This document shows, piece by piece, positions 8,547 through 14,485 of a stretch of 18,893 nucleotides of DNA; positions within the stretch are counted from its first letter, which is position 1, and the number at the start of each line of letters is the position of its first letter. The position numbers were made by a program, and so were the translations under genes. The notes below the pieces were generated by a model that made no database searches, was not told the origin of the DNA, and saw only the letters and a list, made by a program, of their open reading frames with translations. Origin of the DNA: JABFXC01 sp035551575 (GTDB lineage Bacteria > Gemmatimonadota > Gemmatimonadetes > Gemmatimonadales > Gemmatimonadaceae); contig DASZNJ010000264.1 of assembly GCA_035551575.1 (NCBI GenBank), positions 1 to 18,893 of the forward strand, read 5' to 3'.

Positions 8547-8677
8547 AACTTTTACACCTCGCTACTCGGGAGAGCCGTCACACCTCACTACTCAGAGAGC
8601 GTTCACACCTCACTACTCAGAGAACGCTCACACCTCACTAGTCAGAGAACGTTCACACCTCACTCGTCACTACTCGC
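8547..8677 (-). repeat. Five-copy tandem array of a 25-bp repeat (REP/BIME-like)
   Basis: The core ACACCTC (plus strand) starts at 8554, 8580, 8605, 8630 and 8655, giving spacings of 26, 25, 25 and 25 bases. Read on the minus strand, the unit is approximately GAGTAGTGAGGTGTGAAC followed by GTTCTCT. The three middle units differ at only a few positions and the outer ones are more diverged. There is no unique spacer between units, so this is not a CRISPR. The right-most unit overlaps the last codons and stop of the gene at 8660-8989. Confidence 0.85.
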
Positions 8678-8989
8678 AGTCGCCTTCTTCCCCGTCAGCG
8701 ACCTCGCCAGTCCGCCGAAAGTCTTCACCCACTCGAACGCCCGCGCGAGCGGCGGGCCCAGGCGGAGGCTGCCACCAGCGGCTTCGATCCCCTTGTCGAC
8801 GACCCAGGCGATCAGGCGAAGCAGGCCGAGCACGGCGAGGCCGATCACCCAGAGGGGGAAGACGATGACGAAGCCGATGATGATGAACGGGAGGAGGATG
8901 ATCGGCGCGACCGGAATCAGTGCCAGCTGAACCCGGCCGTGAACAACGTCACGCCAGAACCGCATCGCCTCTCCCTGCATCGACGTCAC
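8660..8989 (-). CDS. Small two-helix membrane protein of unknown function
   Basis: I do not recognise this 109-residue protein. A short polar N-terminus is followed by one long hydrophobic stretch (about residues 22-64, interrupted by Pro45). This fits a pair of membrane helices with a tight turn, and then comes a basic, amphipathic tail of about 45 residues. The GTG at 8989 overlaps the dipeptidase stop in the sequence GTGA, which implies translational coupling. Alternatives are the ATG at 8980, which has AGGTGA upstream at good spacing, and the ATG at 8965. The last five codons and the TGA stop are made of repeat sequence from the 25-bp array (coding A-S-S-D-E), so the C-terminus appears to have been reshaped by the repeat. 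It is last in the leftward cluster fluC-dipeptidase. A holin-like or accessory membrane role is possible but unsupported. Confidence 0.7.
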   Translation of the reverse strand: MTSMQGEAMRFWRDVVHGRVQLALIPVAPIILLPFIIIGFVIVFPLWVIGLAVLGLLRLIAWVVDKGIEAAGGSLRLGPPLARAFEWVKTFGGLARSLTGKKATASSDE

Positions 8990-10359
8990 CTGCCCCCGTT
9001 CCCGATTTCATCCCAGAGCGCGGCGATCGCGCGCATTCCCTTGACGAAGTTCTCGTCGCTCATCCATTCGTCAGGCGCGTGGGCGTTCTCGCCGGGAAGC
9101 CCGAAGCCAACGAGGAGTACGGGCGCGCCGAGGATTCGTTGAAAGTCGCCGACGACGGGAATCGAGCCGCCCTCACCGGTGATCACCGGCGCCTTCCCGA
9201 ATGCGGCCTCGAGCGCGCGCTTCGCCGCGTCGAAGAGCGGACCGTCGAGATCCGCGCGCCAGGGGCGCCCGCCGTGAAGGTGCGTGACGGTCACCGTCAC
9301 GCCCTTCGGCGCGACGCGGGCGACGTGCGTCTTCATCGCCGCCTCGATCTGCGCCGGATCCTGGTCGGGGACGAGGCGGCAGCTCACCTTCGCCATCGCC
9401 ACCGCGGGGAGAACCGTCTTGGCGCCCTCGCCGGTGTAGCCGCTGAGGAGCCCGTTCACCTCGCAGGTCGGACGCGTCCAGATGCGCTCGAGCGTCGAGA
9501 ATCCCTTCTCCCCGCCTAACGCGGGGGCGCCGACCTCGTGGAGGAAGCCCTCGTCCGTGAAGGGGAGCGAGCGCATCTGCTTGCGCACGTGTTCGGGCCA
9601 CTCGCGCACGCTGTCATAGAATCCGGGGATCGCGATGTGCCCGTCGGCATCGTGAAAGGTCGCGAGAATGCGGGCGAGCGCCATCGCCGGGTTCACCACC
9701 GCGCCGCCGTAGCTCCCCGAGTGCAGGTCGCCGCCCGGGCCGCGGACGTCGATCTGGAAGTAGGCGAGCCCGCGCAGCGACGAGAGGATGCTCGGCAACC
9801 CGGGCGCAAACATCGCCGAGTCGGAGATGATGACGCCGTCGCACTTCAGGAGATCCTTGTGCGACTCGATGAAGGCCTCGAGGTTCTCGCTCCCGACTTC
9901 CTCCTCGCCCTCGGCGAGGACGATCACGTTCACCGGAAGCTTGCCGCGCGTCTTGAGGTGCGCCTCCAGCGCCTTGACGTGGAGGAAGAGCTGTCCCTTG
10001 TCGTCCACCGAGCCGCGGGCGTAGATGCGGCCGTCGCGCATGGTCGGCTCGAAGGGTGGCGAGTGCCAGAGCTCGAGCGGCTCGGCGGGCTGCACGTCGT
10101 AGTGCCCATAGACGAGGATGGTCGGCGCGCCGGCGCCCGCCTTGCGCCACTCGCCGACGACGACCGGATGTCCGGGGGTCTCGTGAATCTTCGCGTCGAG
10201 ACCGGCGTCGCGGAGCGACTTCGCCACCCACTCGGCGGCCTTCGCGGTGTCGGCATTGTGCTCCGAGCGGGCGCTGACGCTTGGGATGCGCAGGAAGTCG
10301 AACAGCTCGGCGTGGATGCGGGCGTCGTTGCTCGTGAGGTATGTCTCGAGATCGGACAT
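8986..10359 (-). CDS. M20-family metallodipeptidase
   Basis: This is a 457-residue di-zinc peptidase of the M20 family (ArgE/DapE/carnosinase/CPG2 group), probably cytoplasmic and cleaving dipeptides or other short peptides. Metal and catalytic residues are all visible: HYD with His86 and Asp88, GSVDDKG with the bridging Asp119/120, EGEEEVGS with catalytic Glu153 and metal Glu154, metal Asp180, and the late His427 in NAHAPDEW. The motif LHSGSYGGAVVNPA in the lid (dimerisation) domain is typical of the dipeptidase/CNDP2 subgroup rather than DapE or ArgE. I placed the start at the ATG at 10359 (MSDLETYL). The frame stays open to 10851, but that extension overlaps fluC and has no family likeness. 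No clear Shine-Dalgarno precedes the ATG. It lies 50 bases downstream of fluC, probably in the same transcript, and its stop overlaps the next gene start (GTGA). The exact substrate cannot be read from sequence. Confidence 0.92.
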   Translation of the reverse strand: MSDLETYLTSNDARIHAELFDFLRIPSVSARSEHNADTAKAAEWVAKSLRDAGLDAKIHETPGHPVVVGEWRKAGAGAPTILVYGHYDVQPAEPLELWHSPPFEPTMRDGRIYARGSVDDKGQLFLHVKALEAHLKTRGKLPVNVIVLAEGEEEVGSENLEAFIESHKDLLKCDGVIISDSAMFAPGLPSILSSLRGLAYFQIDVRGPGGDLHSGSYGGAVVNPAMALARILATFHDADGHIAIPGFYDSVREWPEHVRKQMRSLPFTDEGFLHEVGAPALGGEKGFSTLERIWTRPTCEVNGLLSGYTGEGAKTVLPAVAMAKVSCRLVPDQDPAQIEAAMKTHVARVAPKGVTVTVTHLHGGRPWRADLDGPLFDAAKRALEAAFGKAPVITGEGGSIPVVGDFQRILGAPVLLVGFGLPGENAHAPDEWMSDENFVKGMRAIAALWDEIGNGGR

Positions 10360-10409
10360 GGCGGCCGGTGAAGGTGAGGGCGAAGCGTCAGGCGCGGGGG
10401 ACCTGCCCG

Positions 10410-10787
10410 TCAGCCGCCGCGGGCGAAGGCGCGGGCGGCGACGACGCCGAGCGCGGCGGCGCTGACGGAGAGGAGGATGCTGGCGGCGACGTAGGTCGCG
10501 GCACGGCGGGCGTCGCCCCCGTTGAGCATGCGGACCGTCTCGATGCTGAAGGTCGAGAAGGTGGTGAAGCCGCCGCAGAACCCGATGGTCAGCGCGGCGC
10601 GGACGGTGACGTCTTTCACCGGCGACCACTCGCCGCTCAGCCAGCCGATGAGGAAGCTGCCGGCGACGTTGATGAGCAGCGTCGCGAAGGGAAAGCGCAC
10701 GGTGACGGGCGCCATCCACGACGAGATCCCGAAGCGGGCGAGGGTGCCCGCGGCGCCGCCTGCCGCGATCGCGAGGGCTAGGAGCAT
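10410..10787 (-). CDS. crcB: Fluoride channel FluC (CrcB family)
   Basis: This 125-residue inner-membrane protein has four hydrophobic helices, the normal length for a FluC fluoride-export channel, which works as a dual-topology dimer. Family hallmarks are the N-terminal GGAAGTLARF (residues 10-19), Asn40 in TM2 (FATLLINVAGSF), and the TM3 signature GFCGGFTTFSTFS (69-81). That signature contains the paired Phe77/Phe80 of the phenylalanine box and the Thr/Ser residues near the central sodium site. The start is the ATG at 10787. No Shine-Dalgarno is seen and TATGTT lies only 5 bases upstream, so a very short leader or leaderless message is possible. It is the first gene of the leftward cluster and diverges from topoisomerase IB. 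I looked for a fluoride riboswitch upstream and did not see one. Confidence 0.95.
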   Translation of the reverse strand: MLLALAIAAGGAAGTLARFGISSWMAPVTVRFPFATLLINVAGSFLIGWLSGEWSPVKDVTVRAALTIGFCGGFTTFSTFSIETVRMLNGGDARRAATYVAASILLSVSAAALGVVAARAFARGG

Positions 10788-10806
10788 GACGCAACATATC
10801 GGGGAG

Positions 10807-10818
10807 CCCGGCGCCGGG
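10807..10818. repeat. 12-bp perfect palindrome in the fluC/topIB divergent region
   Basis: CCCGGCGCCGGG reads the same on both strands and lies 20 bases upstream of the fluC start. A second GGCGCCG nearby can pair with part of it. It could be an operator or a small hairpin, or chance in G+C-rich DNA. There is no direct evidence of regulation. Confidence 0.35.
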
Positions 10819-10960
10819 GGAGCGGCGCCGCCGGGAAGGGGTTCCGGGCATGCCGAAGTTGCCGCCCGCCGATTCCCGCCGTCATGGCTCTGAGGCGCCG
10901 GATGGCCGGCGGCTCTGGCCGTGCGCGCACGTCAGTGCAGCGGTTACTCGCGGAGGACGC

Positions 10961-12058
10961 GTGGGACAGTCGCTCGCTCGAGAATACGTGGACGCCGCCG
11001 AGGCGGCGGGGCTGCGGTACGTGACCGATGCGACGCCGGGGATCCGGCGCCGCCGGCACGGCCGCGGCTTCACGTATCTCGATGCCGAGGGACGGGTGAT
11101 CCGCGAGCGCGGGCAGCTGCGACGATTCAGGTCGCTGGTGATCCCGCCGGCGTGGACGGACGTGTGGATCTGCGCCGATCCCGATGGCCACCTGCAGGTG
11201 ACGGCACGCGACGCGCGCGGGCGGAAGCAGTACCGCTACCACGAGCGGTTTCGCGCACGGCAGGACGAGTCGAAGTTCGACCGGATGATCGCGCTGAGCG
11301 ACGTGCTCTGGAAGATCCGCGAGCGCGTCGAGCGCGACATCGCGCTGCCGGGGCTGGCCCGTGACAAGGTCATGGCGACGGTGGTCTGGCTGCTCGAACG
11401 GACGTTGATCCGCATCGGGACCGACGAGTACGCGAAGGCGAACAACTCGTTCGGCCTGACGACGCTGCGCAGGCGGCACGTCGCGGTCGCCGGATCGAAG
11501 GTGGACTTCGAGTTCCGTGGAAAGAGCGGGATCGAGCACAGCGTCTCGATCACCGACCGCCGCATCGCCCGCATCGTCCAGCGCTGCCAGGAGCTTCCCG
11601 GCTACGAGCTGTTCAAGTACATCGACGACGACGGACGGAAGCAGAGCGTCGAGGCGAGCGACATCAACGACTACCTCCGCCAGATCACCGGGCGCGAGGT
11701 GACGGCAAAGGACTTCCGCACCTGGGCGGGGACGATGCTCGCCTCGGAAGCGCTCCGCGAGATGGGACCGGCACCGACGAAGAAGCAGGCCGAGAAGAAC
11801 ATCGTCGCCGCGGTCGATCGCACCAAGGCGAAGCTCGGCAACACGCGCGCAGTGTGCCGGAAGTACTACATCCATCCGGTGCTGATCGAAGCGTACCTCG
11901 AAGGCGAAGTGCTGCCGCCGATTGGGGAGAAGGAGTGGAAACCGCGCGGTGAGACCGCGGGCAAGCTGCGCCGTCACGAGGCGGAGACGCTGGCGTTCCT
12001 GACGGCTCGGGCGGAGCGGCGCGCGGCGATGGCGGAGGGTGTCGTCGAGGGGCAGTGA
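10961..12058 (+). CDS. DNA topoisomerase IB (bacterial, poxvirus-like)
   Basis: This enzyme relaxes supercoils by transient 3'-phosphotyrosyl cleavage of one DNA strand. From GTG 10961 it is 365 residues. The active-site residues are Arg151 (IRIGTDEY), Lys188 (FRGKSG), Arg253 (KDFRTWAG), Asn294 (KLGNT) and the nucleophile Tyr303 (CRKYYIHP). Their mutual spacing equals that I recall for the Deinococcus enzyme (137/174/239/280/289, a constant offset of 14). As in that enzyme, Asn replaces the His of the vaccinia protein. The N-terminal family block LRYVTDATPGIRRRR begins about 17 residues after the chosen start. I prefer GTG 10961 because GGAGGA lies just upstream (a rather short 3-4 base spacing) and because translation from the ATG at 10850 adds 37 unlike-family residues. 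The ATG remains possible (402 residues). The gene diverges from fluC and stands alone. Confidence 0.93.
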   Translation: MGQSLAREYVDAAEAAGLRYVTDATPGIRRRRHGRGFTYLDAEGRVIRERGQLRRFRSLVIPPAWTDVWICADPDGHLQVTARDARGRKQYRYHERFRARQDESKFDRMIALSDVLWKIRERVERDIALPGLARDKVMATVVWLLERTLIRIGTDEYAKANNSFGLTTLRRRHVAVAGSKVDFEFRGKSGIEHSVSITDRRIARIVQRCQELPGYELFKYIDDDGRKQSVEASDINDYLRQITGREVTAKDFRTWAGTMLASEALREMGPAPTKKQAEKNIVAAVDRTKAKLGNTRAVCRKYYIHPVLIEAYLEGEVLPPIGEKEWKPRGETAGKLRRHEAETLAFLTARAERRAAMAEGVVEGQ

Positions 12059-12111
12059 CGAGCTGCCTTTCCTGAAGGCGTTCACGGCTGTGCGTCGGGG
12101 CCGTGTCATAC
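12059..12111. other. Short 3' region of topIB
   Basis: The first part of the 330-base gap 12059-12388. It holds a small hairpin (GCCTT/AAGGC around 12065-12079) with no T-tract, so it is not a convincing terminator. Nothing else is recognisable before the inverted repeat. Confidence 0.35.
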
Positions 12112-12270
12112 AGCTGGTCTTGGGAGACACAGAGAACGGCGGAGGCACAGAGAACTGCTCGTGGCGCTGAGCAGCTCTGCACCAAGCTGTTCGTACCCGT
12201 GCCCGGGACCGGGAACGTCGGTGGCGCTCTCCGTGTCTCCCGCCGTGCTCTGCGTCTCCCGCGACCAGCT
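12112..12270. repeat. Imperfect inverted-repeat element, 44/45-bp arms (MITE- or REP-like)
   Basis: The left arm 12112-12155 and right arm 12226-12270 are reverse complements at 37 of 44 aligned positions with one single-base gap. Both are outwardly bounded by AGCTGGTC/GACCAGCT. The arms are rich in CTCTGTG/CTCCGTGTCTCC-type words. The 70-base centre has its own small stem (CTGCTC 12155-12160 with GAGCAG 12169-12174) and a direct repeat GTGGCGCT (12161 and 12221). No open frame of interest and no transposase are present. It could be a non-autonomous mobile or REP-like element, or a transcribed hairpin in the topIB 3' region. Confidence 0.7.
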
Positions 12271-12388
12271 GGACGACGCCAGCCCGAGACACGCCCGTGA
12301 ACGCCTTCCAAGATGCGCGCCCTCTCGGGGGTCTTCTGCGCCAGCCACGTGGCCAGCCTCGCCTCTCGCGGCTGTCTAGATTTCACGG
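12271..12388 (+). promoter_or_regulatory. 5' region of the DUF255 gene, with possible leaderless promoter
   Basis: The segment between the inverted repeat and the ATG has no Shine-Dalgarno. TAGATT at 12377-12382 resembles a -10 box and ends 6 bases before the ATG at 12389. That is the spacing expected if transcription starts at or next to the ATG. I see no convincing -35 element. Confidence 0.35.
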
Positions 12389-14449
12389 ATGCCGAACAGA
12401 CTCGCGAACGAGACCAGTCCGTACCTGCTGCAGCATGCGGACAATCCGGTGGATTGGTATCCGTGGGGGGGGGAGGCGCTCGCGCGCGCCCGCGCCGAGA
12501 ACAAGCCGATTCTCCTCAGCATCGGCTACGCGGCGTGTCACTGGTGCCACGTGATGGCGCACGAGTCGTTCGAGGACGAGGCGACGGCGCGGTTGATGAA
12601 CGAGCACTTCGTCAACGTGAAGGTCGATCGCGAGGAGCGGCCGGACATCGATGGCATCTACATGCAGGCGGTCCAGGCGATGACCGGGCATGGTGGGTGG
12701 CCGATGACGGTGATGCTCACCCCGGAGCTGGTGCCGTTCTTCGGCGGGACGTACTTCCCGCCGGTCGATGGCCGCGGGATGCCGTCGTTCACGCGGGTGC
12801 TCACTGTCCTTGCCGACGCCTGGCAGAACAAGCAGGACCAGATCGGGCGGACCGTCGCGTCGATGCGCGAGCTGTACGCCGTGGCGAGCGAGGCGGCGCG
12901 GCCGACCGGTGCGTTGACGCCGGCCGTCCTCGAGCGCGCCTATCGCCAACTCGCTCGCAACTACGACGAGGAGCACGGCGGCTTTGGCGGCGCGCCGAAG
13001 TTTCCACAGGCGATGGCGCTCGACTTTCTCCTCCGCTACTGGTCGCGCACCGGCACCGAGCACGCACTGCTGATGGCGCGAGACAGCTACCTGCACATGA
13101 TCCGCGGCGGGATCTACGACCAGCTCGGCGGCGGCTTTCACCGCTACACGGTCGATGCCGTGTGGCTGGTGCCGCACTTCGAGAAGATGCTTTACGACAA
13201 CGCGCTGCTCGCCCGGTTAGGCACCCATCTCTGGCAGGCGACCGGAGACGGCGAGATCCGGCGCAGCGTCGAGGAGACGATCGAGTGGGTGGCGCGGGAG
13301 ATGACGTCTCCCGAAGGTGGGTTCTACTCCTCGCTCGACGCGGACAGCGAGGGACACGAGGGGAAGTTCTACCTCTGGAGCCGCGACGAGCTCGACTCGC
13401 TCGCCGGCGACGACGCCGAGCTCCTCGGCCGCTACTGGGACGTCAGCGCCGGAGGAAACTTCGAGGGCGCGAACATCCTGCACGTCCCTCATGCGCCATC
13501 GCTGGCGGCGCGGCGGGCAGGGATCAGTGAAGCGGAGCTGGCGAAGAGGGTTGCCGCGGCCCGCAAGACCCTCTACGACGTCCGCGCCCGCCGCGTCTGG
13601 CCCGGGCGCGATGAGAAGGTGCTCGCCGGGTGGAATGGCTTGATGCTGCGCACGATCGCCGAGGGGGCGCGCATCTTCGGGCGCGACGACTGGCGCGATC
13701 TCGCGCTGAAGAACGGCGAGATGCTCTTTCACCAGATGGTGCGCGACGGGCGCGTCATGCGGACGCGCACCGCAGGGCAGACACGGCTCGCCGGCTACCT
13801 CGAGGACCACGCCGCGGTCGGACTCGGCGCGCTCGCCCTCTACGAGCTGACCTTCGACCGCGCCTGGCTCGATGGCGCCCGCGCGCTCGCCGCCGCGGTG
13901 GTCGCGTGGTTCTGGAGCGAGGAGACCGGTGTCTTCTTCGACACGGCGCACGACCACGAGACGCTGGTCACGCGGCCGCGCGACGTCACCGACAATGCGG
14001 TGCCTTCAGGAAGCTCGCTCGCCGCCGAGCTGCTGGTGAGGCTCGGAGAGATCATGCAGGACGCGGGCCTTGCGCGTCGCGGGCGGTGGATACCTGAGAC
14101 GCTGGCCGAGCCGATGGCGCAGCATCCACAGGCGTTCGGGCACCTGCTCGGCGTCGCCGACTGGGTCGCGAACGGCGCGGTCGAGCTGGCGGTTGCCGGC
14201 AATCCGGCCGACGCGCGCTTCCTCGGCCTCGTCGCCGAGACGCGAGAGCGGTACCTTCCCGCGCTCGCGCTGGCGGGAGGGGAACCGGGCGCGGCGACCG
14301 CGGGAATCGGGCTGCTCGACCAGCGTGAGGCACGCGGCGGCGCGGCGACGGCCTACGTCTGCCGGAACTACGCCTGCGACGAGCCGGTGACCGAGACCCG
14401 CGCGCTCGGCGAGCAGCTCGACCGGGTGTCGCGCCGCGCCGACCGTTAG
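12389..14449 (+). CDS. DUF255 thioredoxin-fold protein (YyaL / SSP411 family)
   Basis: This 686-residue protein has the normal length for the YyaL/spermatogenesis-associated-20 (SSP411) family. Residues 1-165 form a thioredoxin-like domain opening with NRLANETSPYLLQHADNPVD and carrying the redox motif CHWC (Cys50, Cys53) in GYAACHWCHVMAHESF, followed by GGWPMTVMLTP. Residues from about 180 to 600 look like an alpha/alpha-barrel (six-hairpin, glycosidase-like) domain with GGFGGAPKFP, GGIYDQLGGGFHRY, FEKMLYDNA, GGFYSSLDADSEG and DEKVLAGWNGLM. The conserved C-terminal pair C-R-N-Y-A-C is also present. No signal peptide is visible, so it is probably cytoplasmic. Its biochemical role is not established for the family. 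The stop TAG lies inside a GTTAGGC heptamer, and the acyl-CoA dehydrogenase begins 36 bases later, so co-transcription is likely. Confidence 0.93.
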   Translation: MPNRLANETSPYLLQHADNPVDWYPWGGEALARARAENKPILLSIGYAACHWCHVMAHESFEDEATARLMNEHFVNVKVDREERPDIDGIYMQAVQAMTGHGGWPMTVMLTPELVPFFGGTYFPPVDGRGMPSFTRVLTVLADAWQNKQDQIGRTVASMRELYAVASEAARPTGALTPAVLERAYRQLARNYDEEHGGFGGAPKFPQAMALDFLLRYWSRTGTEHALLMARDSYLHMIRGGIYDQLGGGFHRYTVDAVWLVPHFEKMLYDNALLARLGTHLWQATGDGEIRRSVEETIEWVAREMTSPEGGFYSSLDADSEGHEGKFYLWSRDELDSLAGDDAELLGRYWDVSAGGNFEGANILHVPHAPSLAARRAGISEAELAKRVAAARKTLYDVRARRVWPGRDEKVLAGWNGLMLRTIAEGARIFGRDDWRDLALKNGEMLFHQMVRDGRVMRTRTAGQTRLAGYLEDHAAVGLGALALYELTFDRAWLDGARALAAAVVAWFWSEETGVFFDTAHDHETLVTRPRDVTDNAVPSGSSLAAELLVRLGEIMQDAGLARRGRWIPETLAEPMAQHPQAFGHLLGVADWVANGAVELAVAGNPADARFLGLVAETRERYLPALALAGGEPGAATAGIGLLDQREARGGAATAYVCRNYACDEPVTETRALGEQLDRVSRRADR

Positions 14450-14485
14450 GCACGGCTGCCTCGACAACACTTCAGGGAACGCAAC

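Noticed and set aside
8547..8677. CRISPR-like array
   Set aside because: Units are directly contiguous with a 25-base period, there are no unique spacers, and no cas gene is in the window.
10788..10849. Fluoride riboswitch ahead of fluC
   Set aside because: I looked for the conserved pseudoknot elements of the crcB motif in the short leader and did not see them. Only a G+C-rich palindrome is present.
10360..10851. N-terminal extension of the dipeptidase frame
   Set aside because: The frame is open, but it overlaps fluC on the same strand, is Arg/His-rich nonsense in composition, and M20 enzymes start at about the ATG chosen at 10359.
10850..10960. Topoisomerase IB starting at ATG 10850
   Set aside because: The 37 extra residues show no family likeness. 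GTG 10961 has GGAGGA just upstream and gives the usual length. Kept as a possible alternative only.
10778..12292. 504-residue minus-strand open frame opposite topIB (and similar ones at 1239-2177, 2235-3122, 16352-17740, and plus-strand 12313-13530)
   Set aside because: These are typical high-G+C shadow frames: Arg, Asp, His and Ala rich, no domains, and each lies over a well-identified gene in another frame.
14450..14485. Terminator between the DUF255 and acyl-CoA dehydrogenase genes
   Set aside because: A weak GGCACGGCTGCC-type hairpin is possible, but no T-tract follows and the gap is only 36 bases, so co-transcription is more likely.
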